Assembly (NCBI GenBank): GCA_963810055.1
Contig: CAWEME010000020.1
Span: forward strand, 62,001 to 126,000
Length of the DNA stretch: 64,000 bases
Direction: 5' to 3'
Source: REEB95 sp963810055
GTDB taxonomy: Bacteria; Pseudomonadota; Alphaproteobacteria; ATCC43930; CGMCC-115725
Position 1 is the stretch's first letter, and the number at the start of each line of letters is the position of its first letter. Both the position numbers and the translations under genes were made by a program. Shown here one piece after another: positions 49,640-58,185 of this stretch. The notes beneath the pieces are model-generated. The model had not been told where the DNA came from. It did no database searches and saw only the letters and a program-made list of their open reading frames with translations.

Positions 49640-50589
49640 GCGCGCTGTTCTCCCTCCTCGGCAGCGGCGACGTCCTGATGACGCTGGTGCTGACGGTTTC
49701 GATCTTCTCGGCGCTGGTGCTGGCCTATATGGCGTATCAGCAGGGCGGCGCGCTGATCAACCGGCTCGCCGCGATCGCGTCCCGGCGCACCGACGCGCGC
49801 GCCGTCGACACCGGGCGCGCCCACCGCTTCGGCGCCAAGGCGGGCGTGAGCCTGTTGCGCCGCCTGGCCGACAGCCTGAAACTCACCCGCGGCGCGGAGG
49901 CGGAAAAGAACGCGAGCCTGCTGACCCAGGCCGGCTGGCGCTCGCGCGAGGCGCTGGTGGTCTATGTCGGCATCAGGCTGATTCTCCCCTGCACGCTCAC
50001 CAGCCTCGCCATCATCCTCACCGCGCCGTTCATCGATTCGGGCTTCAGGGAAGCGACGATCGGCGCCTGCACCGCCATCTTCGCGACCTACCTGCCGCCC
50101 TTGGTGCTGCAACGCATCATCGCCGGCCGCCAGCACCGCTTCTACAAGGCGTTGCCCGACGCGCTCGACCTGTTGATGATCTGCGCCGAAAGCGGCCAGG
50201 GCATCGACGGCGCGTTGACGCGCGTGGCGCGCGAGTTCCGCCGCTTCATGCCGGAAATGGCGGACGAGCTGCAACTGACCGCGCTCGAGCTGGGCTTCCT
50301 GCCGAACCGGCGCGACGCGCTCGCCAATCTGGCCAAGCGCGTCAACATTCCCGGCGTCCGCACCCTGACCAACACGCTCATCCAGACCGAGCGTTACGGC
50401 ACGCCCTTGACCCAGGCGATGCGCGTCATGGGCGCCGAGCTGCGCGAGGAACGCATGATGAAGGCCGAGGAAAAGGCCGCCAAGCTGCCGGCGATCATGA
50501 CCATTCCGATGATCGTGTTCATCCTGCCGGCGATGTTCCTGGTGCTGGTCGGCCCGGCCGTGGTCCAGGTGGTCAAGGCCTTCCACTAA
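49636..50589 (+). CDS. tadC: Pilus inner-membrane platform protein TadC
   Basis: A 317-residue F-domain protein paired with TadB. The start ATG at 49636 overlaps the tadB stop. Helices are at about 12-34, 115-150 and at the C terminus (AIMTIPMIVFILPAMFLVLVGPAVV). KALPDALDLLMICAESGQGIDGALTRVAREFRRFMPEMADELQLTALELGFLPNRRDALANLAKRVNIPGVRTLTNTLIQTERYGTPLTQAMRVMGAELREERMMKAEEKAAKLP is the GspF-like signature region. It is the last gene of the operon in this window. Confidence 0.94.
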   Translation: MSALFSLLGSGDVLMTLVLTVSIFSALVLAYMAYQQGGALINRLAAIASRRTDARAVDTGRAHRFGAKAGVSLLRRLADSLKLTRGAEAEKNASLLTQAGWRSREALVVYVGIRLILPCTLTSLAIILTAPFIDSGFREATIGACTAIFATYLPPLVLQRIIAGRQHRFYKALPDALDLLMICAESGQGIDGALTRVAREFRRFMPEMADELQLTALELGFLPNRRDALANLAKRVNIPGVRTLTNTLIQTERYGTPLTQAMRVMGAELREERMMKAEEKAAKLPAIMTIPMIVFILPAMFLVLVGPAVVQVVKAFH

Positions 50590-50594
50590 TCATT

Positions 50595-50690
50595 CTTTTG
50601 CTTCGCACGAGGGCGAAGGCGGCGTAGCACCTGACGTGCGAAGCCAAGAGGATTCGACCCTCGGCTTTGCTACGCGCGCTGTTTTCGCTT
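50595..50690. repeat. Cluster of family 1 palindromic elements (copies F)
   Basis: Nested pieces of the family between tadC and the amidohydrolase: CTTCGCACGA on the left, GCGTAGCACCTGACGTGCGAAGCCAAG in the centre (50622-50648) and GGCTTTGCTACGC to the right on the other strand. Both genes converge on the cluster, so it could act as a bidirectional terminator. Confidence 0.6.
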
Positions 50691-50733
50691 CGCGCCTCGC
50701 GATGACGACCGGACCCGAACGGACACGCCGTTC

Positions 50734-51795
50734 CTAGCGCCGCTTCTTCGCCTTGGATTGCGCCTTGGCCTTGGGCAATTTGAGGCCCAAGAGCCGCGCG
50801 GCATTGCCGCCGAGGATGAGCGCCTTGTCCTTGGCCGAGAGATGGGGCGCGCCTTCGACGAAGCCCACCGGATTGGGCAGCGCCATGTCGAAGGGGTAAT
50901 CCGTGCCCAGGAGGATATGATCGCTGCCGTACAGACCCGCCAGATATTCGAGCTGGTGGTGGGTGAAGACGATGGTGTCGAAATAGAATTTCTTCAGGTA
51001 GCTCGACGGCTTCTTCTGGATTTTGGACCGCGCATCCGGCCGCGCGCCATGGGCGTGATCGATGCGCCCGGCATAGGAAGGCAGGTAACCGCCGCCATGC
51101 GCCAGCACGATCTTCAGGCCGGGATAAGATTCGAGCACGCCGCCGAAGATCAGGTGATGGACGGCGAGGGTGGTGTCGAGCGGATTGCCGATGATGTTGG
51201 AGAAGAAATGGGAGGCGAGGCGCCGCCCGTCGGGAAAGCCGTGCGGATGGAGGAAGACCAGCGCGCCCAGCTCCTCGGCCTTGGCCCAGAACGGGCGGAA
51301 GCGGTCGGCCGAGAGCTCTTCGTTTTCGACATGCGGACAGATCTCGACGCCCTTGAGCCCCAACTCCTTGACCGCGCGGGTGAGCTCGCGCACCGCGAGC
51401 TCGGGCGCCTGCATCGGCAATGTCGCCAGGCCGACGAAGCGCTCGGGATGGGCCTGGCAGATGGAAGCGATGTTCTGGTTGATGTGCCGCGCCGCCGCCA
51501 GCCCGAGCTCGGGCTCGGCCCAGTAGTAGAACTGGATCGGCGCGGTCGAAACCGCCTGGATGTCGATGCCGTCGCGGTCCATGACCTTGAGGCGCTCTTC
51601 GACCGAGGTGAGTTTCGGGAAGATCGCCTGGGCCTGTTTGGCGTCCACCTCCTTGGAGGCGGCGTTGTTGAAAAACGAATAGGGATCGTATTCCGGCTTG
51701 AAATGGTCCTTGGTCAGCGCCGCCGCCACCGGCGTGAAGACGTGGCAGTGAATGTCGATCGAAGGATGGCGCGATTTGGCCTTGCGCGATTTCAT
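50734..51795 (-). CDS. Amidohydrolase / ACMSD-like decarboxylase
   Basis: A 353-residue TIM-barrel metal enzyme of the aminocarboxymuconate-semialdehyde decarboxylase group (amidohydrolase_2). ATG at 51795 gives the usual start MKSRKAKSRHPSIDIHCHVFTP; an ATG at 51846 overlapping the upstream stop is also possible. Metal ligands: IDIHCHVF (H-x-H), FLHPHGFPDG, VLAHGGGYLPSYAGR, and LLGTDYPFD (Asp). YYWAEPELGLAAARHINQNIASICQAHPERFVGLATLPMQ is typical. Relatives decarboxylate or hydrolyse aromatic-ring cleavage products, which fits the neighbouring catabolic genes. Confidence 0.85.
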   Translation of the reverse strand: MKSRKAKSRHPSIDIHCHVFTPVAAALTKDHFKPEYDPYSFFNNAASKEVDAKQAQAIFPKLTSVEERLKVMDRDGIDIQAVSTAPIQFYYWAEPELGLAAARHINQNIASICQAHPERFVGLATLPMQAPELAVRELTRAVKELGLKGVEICPHVENEELSADRFRPFWAKAEELGALVFLHPHGFPDGRRLASHFFSNIIGNPLDTTLAVHHLIFGGVLESYPGLKIVLAHGGGYLPSYAGRIDHAHGARPDARSKIQKKPSSYLKKFYFDTIVFTHHQLEYLAGLYGSDHILLGTDYPFDMALPNPVGFVEGAPHLSAKDKALILGGNAARLLGLKLPKAKAQSKAKKRR

Positions 51796-51842
51796 CGCCG
51801 CCCCACCCGAAGCGGAGGCCGGCAAGCAGCTGTATAACAGGC

Positions 51843-54137
51843 TCATGGCGTCGCTCCCGCCGCTTTGCGGCAAGCCTGCCAGATCTTCAACGGCGTCGCC
51901 GGCATGTCGAGATGGCGTCCGGCATCGCCCGGCAGCGCCGAGGCGATCGCGTTCATGATCGCGGCCAGCGCGGCGGTGGTGCCGGCCTCGCCCGCGCCCT
52001 TGACGCCGATGGGATTGGTCTTGCAGGGGAATTCGAGGAAGGCGTCGCTGATCCGGGGCGGCATGTCGGCGGCCCTGGGCATGGCGTAATCCATGAACGA
52101 GCCGGTCAGCAGCTGGCCCGCGGAATCATAGACCGCGTTTTCCATCAACGCCTGGCCCAGCCCCTGCGCCACGCCGCCATGCACCTGGCCCTCGACGATC
52201 ATCGGGTTCAAGAGCCTGCCGGAATCGTCGGCGCCGCTATAGGCCAGCATCTCGACCAATCCGGTTTCGGGATCGATTTCGAGCTCGGCGATGTGGCAGC
52301 CATTGGGGAAATGCTGCGGCGTCTGCGAGACCAGGTTGGTGTCGAGCGTCTCCTTCTTGGCGACCTCGAAGATCGAGACCCGGCGGTCGGTGCCCACCAC
52401 CTCGAAGAAGCCGTTGCGGTATGCCAAATCGGCCTCGGCGGCCTCGAGCAGCCGCGACGCCACCTTCTTGCCCTTCTCGATCACCGCCGTTGCGGTGTGG
52501 AAGATGGCGCTGCCGGCCGCCGCCGCCGAACGCGAGGCGAAGCTGCCGTGGCCCTCGACGCCCAAACGCGTGTCGCCTTCGCGCACCTCGACCAAGGCGG
52601 GATCGATGCCGAGCTTTTCGGCCGCCACCAGGGCGAAGACCGTCAGATGCCCCTGGCCGCCCGATTGCGCGCCCAGCCCCACCGCCACCTTGCCGTTGCC
52701 GGGGAAGGAGATCGAAGCGCCCTCGGGCGGCAACGCGCCCGAATGTTCGAGGAAGCAGGAGATGCCGAGGCCGCGGCGCTTGCCCTTGGCTTCGCTCTGT
52801 TTCCGGCGCGCGGGGAAACCCTTGAAATCGGCGAGTTCGAGCGCCTTCTCGAACACCGCCGGGAAATCGCCGCTGTCATAGACCGTGCCCATCGCGCCCT
52901 TGTAGGGGATTTCGCCGGGCTTGATGAAATTCCTGCGGCGCAAGGTGACGGCGTCGATGCCGGTGACTTTCGCCGCTTCCTCGACCAGGCGTTCCATCAG
53001 GTAATTGGCCTCGGGCCGGCCAGCGCCGCGATAAGGCCCGGTCAGCACGGTGTTGGTGAAGACGCAGCGCACGTCGCTGGCGACGAGCGGGATGCGGTAG
53101 ACGCTGGGAAAACACCGCACCAGGTTGAGCGTGCAGGTGAGCGGCCCGGCGCCGGCGGCGAAGGCGCCCAGATTGGCGATCACCTTGACGCGCAGCGCCA
53201 GGAAATTGCCGTCCCGGTCGAGCGCGAGTTCGCCGTCGGTCACTAGGTCGCGCGCCTGGTGGTCGGACAGGAAAGCTTCGCCGCGCAGCGATTGCCAGCG
53301 CACCGGCCGGCCCAGCTTCTTGGCCGCCGCCAGCACGACGACGTATTCGGGATAGGCCCCGGTCTTCATGCCGAAAGCGCCGCCGACATCGCCCGAGACG
53401 ACGCGCATCTGCTCGGGCTTGACGCCGAACACGCCGGCCAGCTGCCTTGCCATGATCCAGACGCCTTGCGAGCCGCAGCGCAGCGTGTATTCGCCGGAGG
53501 ATGCATCATAGAGCGCGGTCGCGGCGCGCGCCTCCATCGAGGCGACGGCCAGGCGCTGGTGGGTGAGCGAGAGCCTGGCGACGAACGCCGCCGACGAGAC
53601 GGCCTGATCCACCGCCTTGGCGTTGGCGCCGCCTTCGGAGATCGGCCAGGTGAAATCGAGGCTCAAATTGCCGGCGGCCTCGGGCCAGACTTGCGGCGCG
53701 CCCGGCTGGACCGCGTCGCGCACATGCACCACCGGCTTCGATTCCTTGTAATCCACCTCGACCAGCTCGGCCCCGTCCATCGCCTGGGCCAGGGTCTCGG
53801 CGATCACGGCGGCCACCGGCTGGCCGGCATGGACGACGCGTTTCTCGGCCAGCGCCGGCCAGCGCGGCTCCAATATCTTGGAGCCGTGGCGTCCGGGAAT
53901 CGGGATGGGCGAAGCCAGGCTGCCGAGGCCTTGCAAATCCTCGCTGGTGAGCACGGCGAGCACGCCCGGGGCCTTTTTCGCCGCCCCCGTGTTGATGCCG
54001 TGGATTTCGGCCGCGGCCATCGGCGCGCGCAGGAACACGGCGAAGGCCTGGCCCGGCTCGCGCGGATCGGCGGTGAAGCGGCCTTGGCCCTTGAGCAGGG
54101 CCTGGTCCTCGATGCGAAGCCGGCGTGTGCCTTCCAT
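51843..54137 (-). CDS. Molybdenum-hydroxylase large subunit (xanthine dehydrogenase/CoxL family), orphan
   Basis: A 764-residue molybdopterin-cytosine-dinucleotide-binding subunit. N-terminal domain: RLRIEDQALLKGQGRFTADPREPGQAFAVFLRAPMAAAEI. Molybdenum-site features are GDVGGAFGMKTGAYPEYVVVL, GPYRGAGRPEANYLMERLVEE and, at the C terminus, GVKGAGEAGTTAALAAIMNA with the conserved catalytic Glu. By family it hydroxylates an aldehyde, heterocycle or aromatic acid. No matching small and FAD subunits are adjacent; it might use the CoxS/CoxM pair at 60.5-61.9 kb. It is distinct from the large subunit at 58186-60555. Confidence 0.88.
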   Translation of the reverse strand: MEGTRRLRIEDQALLKGQGRFTADPREPGQAFAVFLRAPMAAAEIHGINTGAAKKAPGVLAVLTSEDLQGLGSLASPIPIPGRHGSKILEPRWPALAEKRVVHAGQPVAAVIAETLAQAMDGAELVEVDYKESKPVVHVRDAVQPGAPQVWPEAAGNLSLDFTWPISEGGANAKAVDQAVSSAAFVARLSLTHQRLAVASMEARAATALYDASSGEYTLRCGSQGVWIMARQLAGVFGVKPEQMRVVSGDVGGAFGMKTGAYPEYVVVLAAAKKLGRPVRWQSLRGEAFLSDHQARDLVTDGELALDRDGNFLALRVKVIANLGAFAAGAGPLTCTLNLVRCFPSVYRIPLVASDVRCVFTNTVLTGPYRGAGRPEANYLMERLVEEAAKVTGIDAVTLRRRNFIKPGEIPYKGAMGTVYDSGDFPAVFEKALELADFKGFPARRKQSEAKGKRRGLGISCFLEHSGALPPEGASISFPGNGKVAVGLGAQSGGQGHLTVFALVAAEKLGIDPALVEVREGDTRLGVEGHGSFASRSAAAAGSAIFHTATAVIEKGKKVASRLLEAAEADLAYRNGFFEVVGTDRRVSIFEVAKKETLDTNLVSQTPQHFPNGCHIAELEIDPETGLVEMLAYSGADDSGRLLNPMIVEGQVHGGVAQGLGQALMENAVYDSAGQLLTGSFMDYAMPRAADMPPRISDAFLEFPCKTNPIGVKGAGEAGTTAALAAIMNAIASALPGDAGRHLDMPATPLKIWQACRKAAGATP

Positions 54138-54162
54138 TTTCCGCTCCCGTTCCCGTTCTTTT

Positions 54163-54879
54163 CTAATAGATGCCGAGATGCTGATGCAGGTCGAGGCCCT
54201 GTTTCACCAGATTGTCCTTGGTGTCCGCGACCGCCACCCGCCCGCTGTTCAAGATCACGATGTCGTCGGCGATATCGAACACCAGCTTGGCGTTCTGCTC
54301 AACCAGGATGATCGACAGGCCCTGTTCCTTGAGGCGTCGGATGGTGGCCATGACCTCGGCGACGATCTGCGGCGCCAGCCCTTCCGACGGCTCGTCCATC
54401 AGCAGCACGCGCGGATTCGACATGAGCGCCCGGCCGATGGCAAGCATTTGCTGCTCGCCGCCGGAAAGATAGCCCGCGATCTGGCGGGAACGCTCCTGGA
54501 GGCGCGGAAACATCGACGTCACCGTGGCCAGATCCCAGGGCGCGTGGGCGCCGTTGCTCTTGGGGGCCTGCGCCGCCACAATCAGGTTCTCGGCCACCGT
54601 GAGGCTGCGGAAGATGCGGCGGCCTTGCGGCACCAGCGCCAATCCGCGCCAGGACAGATCCTCGGGCGGATTGCCGGTCACGTCCTCGCCGAAGAGCGTG
54701 ACCTTGCCGCCGCGCGGGCGCAGCATGCCCATCGCCACGTTCATGCAGGTCGACTTGCCGGCGCCGTTGCGCCCCAACAGTCCCAACAGCCGCGCCTCGC
54801 CCAGCGCGAAGGAAACGCCGTGCAGCACGTGGCTGTCGCCGTAGAAGGCTTCGATTTGGCTCAGCGCCAGCGCGCTCAT
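54163..54879 (-). CDS. livF: Branched-chain amino-acid-type ABC transporter ATPase LivF
   Basis: A 238-residue ATP-binding subunit for a HAAT-class importer. The ATG at 54879 overlaps the livM stop as ATGA. Walker A is GLLGRNGAGKSTCMNVAMG, the Q-loop region LALVPQGRRIFRSLTVAENL, signature YLSGGEQQMLAIGRALM, Walker B RVLLMDEPSEGLAP, and the His loop LSIILVEQNAKLVFDIAD. The GxxxVPQGR.IF.LTVxENL pattern is that of LivF, not LivG. The expected second ATPase LivG is missing between livM and this gene. Confidence 0.93.
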   Translation of the reverse strand: MSALALSQIEAFYGDSHVLHGVSFALGEARLLGLLGRNGAGKSTCMNVAMGMLRPRGGKVTLFGEDVTGNPPEDLSWRGLALVPQGRRIFRSLTVAENLIVAAQAPKSNGAHAPWDLATVTSMFPRLQERSRQIAGYLSGGEQQMLAIGRALMSNPRVLLMDEPSEGLAPQIVAEVMATIRRLKEQGLSIILVEQNAKLVFDIADDIVILNSGRVAVADTKDNLVKQGLDLHQHLGIY

Positions 54880-55868
54880 GGCGCCCCCGCCTTGCCCGAC
54901 GGGCTGCCGCCGGCGGGCGATGGCGGCGGGCGGATCGCCTTCAACGCCCACTGCGCCAGGCGCACCGAGCCCGGCACCAGCCCTTCCGGCACGAATATGA
55001 CGATGGCGACGAAGATCGCGCCCAGCAGCATGTTCCAGCGCTCGATATAGGCGCTGGCCAGGTTCTTGACGATCACCACCAAGGCGGCGCCGACGATCGG
55101 CCCCAGCAGCGTGCCCGAGCCGCCCGAAATCACCATCAGCACCGCCTCGGCCGAGGATGTCAGCACCAGGGTCGGCGGGGAGATGAACTTGGTGTAGTAG
55201 ACGAACAGAATGCCGGCGACTGCGGTCAGGAACCCCGAGAACAGGCAGGCGAAAAACCGGATCAGCCACACATTGTAGCCCAGCGCGGTCATGCGCCGCG
55301 GCTGGTCGCGCGTGCCCTTGAGGCTGGCGCCGAAGGGCGAATGGACGAAGACCCATGCGCCGGACAGGGCGAGGAGGAAGACAACCAGCGTCGCGAAGTA
55401 GAAATGCGACGCGACCTCGAGATCAAGCCCGAACGGCATCGGACGCGCGGCCACGCCGACGCCGTTGTCGCCGCCGGTCAGGCTGACCCAGCTGTAGGCC
55501 AGACCCCACATGATCTGACCGAGCGCCAGCGTGATCATGATGAACCCGATGCCGGTGGCGCGAAGGCTGAGCGCGGCGAACACCGCCATGCCGGCGAGCG
55601 TCACCGTCAGCGCCAGCGCCACCGCGCTGAAATGGCCGCTGCCGCCGACGAGCGCGGCCGCCGTTGCGTAGCCCGCGAGGCCGAAAAGCCCGGCATGCCC
55701 CAGCGAAACCAGGCCGGCATAGCCGATCAGCACGTCGACGCCGAGCGCGAAGATCGCGTAGATCAGGATCTGGCTCGAGACGCTGATGTAATAGTCGCCC
55801 GGGACCCACCACGGCACGGCGGCGAGCGCCGCGAGCGCGACGACCAGCGCGGCGCGCGCGGCGGTCAT
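54876..55868 (-). CDS. livM: ABC transporter permease LivM
   Basis: A 330-residue inner-membrane permease with about ten helices. The start ATG at 55868 overlaps the livH stop. LIYAIFALGVDVLIGYAGLVSLGHAGLFGLAGYATAAAL, NPxGxSLKGTRDQPRRMTALGYNVWLIRFFACLFSGFLTAVAGIL (with the E/D-R-A-type loop replaced by TRDQPRRM) and SSAEAVLMVISGGSGTLLGPIVGAALVVI are the LivM signatures. It pairs with LivH to form the translocation path for the LivK ligand. Confidence 0.93.
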   Translation of the reverse strand: MTAARAALVVALAALAAVPWWVPGDYYISVSSQILIYAIFALGVDVLIGYAGLVSLGHAGLFGLAGYATAAALVGGSGHFSAVALALTVTLAGMAVFAALSLRATGIGFIMITLALGQIMWGLAYSWVSLTGGDNGVGVAARPMPFGLDLEVASHFYFATLVVFLLALSGAWVFVHSPFGASLKGTRDQPRRMTALGYNVWLIRFFACLFSGFLTAVAGILFVYYTKFISPPTLVLTSSAEAVLMVISGGSGTLLGPIVGAALVVIVKNLASAYIERWNMLLGAIFVAIVIFVPEGLVPGSVRLAQWALKAIRPPPSPAGGSPSGKAGAP

Positions 55869-56728
55869 GACGCGTGCCTGCCGAACAAGCCCTGCGGCCG
55901 CAGCACCAGCACCAGCACCATCGGCAGGAAGAGCACGAAATAGGCGAGCTCGGGAAACATCGCCTGGCCGAAATTGTAGAGGAAACCGATCAGGAAACTG
56001 CCGACCAGCGAGCCCAAGAGGCTCCCCGCCCCGCCCAGGATCACCACCACCAGCGCCAAGGGCAGCATGTCGGTGTCGAGCCCGGGATAGACCGTCAGGA
56101 TCGGCGCGCCCATGATGCCGCCGAATCCCGCCAGCGCGGCCCCGAGACAGAACACGATGGTGAAGAGCCGCGAGACGCGGATGCCGACGACGCGCGCCAT
56201 CTCGGGATCGTCCACCCCGGCGCGGATCATGGCGCCGAGCCGCGTCTTGTCGAGGAGCACCCAGAGCAGCGCCGCGACCGCGCAGGCGACCAGGATGATG
56301 GCGATGCGGTAGATTGTGAAGAAGAGGCCGAAGGCGCGCACGCCACCGGCGAGAACCGGCGGGGTCGTCACCGAGATCGGGTCGCCGGTCCAGGTCAGCA
56401 GGCAAAAATCCGCGACGATGAAGGAGATGCCGAGCGTCACCAGCACCTGCGCCAGGATCGAGCCCGAAAGGCGACGCAGCAGCAGGCGCTCGATCACGCC
56501 GCCGAACACGGCGACCGTTGCCGCCGATCCCAGCGCCGCCAACCAGAACGGCAGATGCCAAGTCATATAGAGGCTCGCCCCGACATAGCCGCCGAGCATG
56601 AACATCGAGCCGTGCGTCAGGTTGGGGATGCGCATCAGGCCGAAGATCAGCGAGAACCCGGCCGACAACAGGAAGAGCAAGCCACCGAACGCGATGCTGT
56701 TGATGGCCAGTATTCCCCACAAACTCAT
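55865..56728 (-). CDS. livH: ABC transporter permease LivH
   Basis: A 287-residue permease: INSIAFGGLLFLLSAGFSLIFGLMRIPNLTHGSMFMLGGYVGASL at the N terminus, KTRLGAMIRAGVDDPEMARVVGIRVSRLFTIVFCLGAALAGFGGIMGAP as the EAA-like ATPase-contact loop, and LALVVVILGGAGSLLGSLVGSFLIGFLYNFGQAMFPE near the end. Eight or so helices. It is separated from livK by a strong hairpin (56764-56790), which probably keeps permease levels below those of the binding protein. Confidence 0.93.
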   Translation of the reverse strand: MSLWGILAINSIAFGGLLFLLSAGFSLIFGLMRIPNLTHGSMFMLGGYVGASLYMTWHLPFWLAALGSAATVAVFGGVIERLLLRRLSGSILAQVLVTLGISFIVADFCLLTWTGDPISVTTPPVLAGGVRAFGLFFTIYRIAIILVACAVAALLWVLLDKTRLGAMIRAGVDDPEMARVVGIRVSRLFTIVFCLGAALAGFGGIMGAPILTVYPGLDTDMLPLALVVVILGGAGSLLGSLVGSFLIGFLYNFGQAMFPELAYFVLFLPMVLVLVLRPQGLFGRHAS

Positions 56729-56763
56729 GACAGGCGTTCCCGGCGGCGCGGCCCCCGACCCCG

Positions 56764-56790
56764 GCCCTCTCCCGCGACGCGGGAGAGGGC
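56764..56790. terminator. Hairpin between livK and livH
   Basis: A perfect 12-bp stem GCCCTCTCCCGC/GCGGGAGAGGGC with a GAC loop, in the 79-bp gap between livK (56808) and livH (56728). In transcripts of the minus strand it would lie after the livK stop, where partial termination or 3'-end protection of the binding-protein message is common. The sequence type is also a frequent alphaproteobacterial dispersed hairpin. Confidence 0.6.
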
Positions 56791-56807
56791 AAGGGTGCGG
56801 GCGGCGA

Positions 56808-58043
56808 TCAGGTCTTCACAGGCGGGTAGTCGCGCGAATAGGGCGGCTGCGCCAGGTACGTCGCCTCGTCGTAGGGCCAGAACTGGCTGACGTTCTCGTA
56901 GGTCTTCTGCGTGACGTTGGTGAGCTTGCCGCCTTGCTTGACGATCTTGCGGACATACATGTTGCCCACGGCGTTGCCGAGATGGTCGAAACGGAGCGGC
57001 CCGCGCACCGTGTCCTTGAGGCTGACCGCGCGCAGCGCCTTGACCGTCTGCTCCGGCTTCGACAAATCGCCGTGCAGCGCATGGAGGCCCGCCTCGACCA
57101 CCTGGACGGAGACATACATGCTCGCGGCATAGAAGCCGGGGATTGCCTGATACTCCTTGTCCATCATCGCCTTGAACTTGTCGTTGGCGTCGTTCTTGAG
57201 GTCGATGGTGTAGGGGCAGGCGTTGACCAGTCCGATCGCCTCGTCGCCGAAGCGCGGCAGCAGCGCGTCGTCGCCCGCGGTCTCGCCGCCGCACACCGGC
57301 AGCTTGAGGCCGACATCCGCGTACTGTTTCATGAACTTGACCGGCCCGGCGCCGGCGAAACCCTGATGGACGCCGTCGCAATCCTGGATCTGGGCGATGA
57401 ACGGCGTAAAGTCCGGCGCGCCGAGCGGCGCCCAGATCTTCTTCACCACCTTGCCGCCGGCATCCTCGAACACCTGCTGGAAGCCGCCTTCCTGCTCGTA
57501 ACCGAAGGCGAAATCGGAATCGATGCAGGCCACCCTCTTCAAGCCCATCACCTTGGCGGCAAAGTCGCCCATCACGTGCTCCGCCTGCGACGAGGTCGCC
57601 GAGCAGCGGGTCAGGAACGGATTGGGCTTGCGCTGCGTCAGATCGTCGGCGCCGGCGAGGCAGAGCGTCGGCGTCTTGGTCTGGACGATGTAATCGGAGA
57701 TCGCAAACATCTCGAACGCGGCGAGGGGACCGAGGATGATGCTGACCTTGTCGCGCTCCACCAGCTCCTGCGCCTTGGTCTTGGTTATGGCCGGGCTGCT
57801 GCCGGTGTCGGCGACCACGAAATCGATCTTGCGGCCGGCGAGGGTCATGTTCTTCGACTTGAGGTAGGCGGTGACCCCCTGCTCCATCTGGAAGCCGCCT
57901 TCGGCGAGCGCACCGGTCTTATCGCACAGCAGGCCGATCTTCACCGGCGCTGATTGCGCGATCGACGGCATCGGGAACGCCGCCGTGGACGCCACGGCCG
58001 CCGTACCCGCCAGGAATTTGCGGCGATTGAGCTTGAACGACAT
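56808..58043 (-). CDS. livK: ABC transporter substrate-binding protein (LivK type)
   Basis: A 411-residue periplasmic binding protein of the HAAT/type I fold. A twin-arginine-like RRKFLAGTAAVASTAAFPMPSIA precedes the mature part. KIGLLCDKTGALAEGGFQMEQGVTAYLKSKN, FVVADTGSSPAITKTKAQELVERDKVSIILGPLAAFEMFAISDYI, CSATSSQAEHVMGDFAAKVMGLKRVACIDSDFAFGYEQEGGF are usual signatures. The ligand cannot be read; HAAT proteins of aromatic-degradation loci often bind aromatic acids. GGAGGGATC is the ribosome-binding site. Confidence 0.93.
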   Translation of the reverse strand: MSFKLNRRKFLAGTAAVASTAAFPMPSIAQSAPVKIGLLCDKTGALAEGGFQMEQGVTAYLKSKNMTLAGRKIDFVVADTGSSPAITKTKAQELVERDKVSIILGPLAAFEMFAISDYIVQTKTPTLCLAGADDLTQRKPNPFLTRCSATSSQAEHVMGDFAAKVMGLKRVACIDSDFAFGYEQEGGFQQVFEDAGGKVVKKIWAPLGAPDFTPFIAQIQDCDGVHQGFAGAGPVKFMKQYADVGLKLPVCGGETAGDDALLPRFGDEAIGLVNACPYTIDLKNDANDKFKAMMDKEYQAIPGFYAASMYVSVQVVEAGLHALHGDLSKPEQTVKALRAVSLKDTVRGPLRFDHLGNAVGNMYVRKIVKQGGKLTNVTQKTYENVSQFWPYDEATYLAQPPYSRDYPPVKT

Positions 58044-58185
58044 GATCCCTCCCTATTTTCCGTGTTCCGGGCCGGCTTGAACCGCGGCCCTTTATTGTGT
58101 TTTGGTCGGCCGTGAGGATAGTGACATTTCCCGAATCTCTGCAACCTTTGATTAGCGGCCCTTGCTCCGGCTTCGCAAGACGGCC

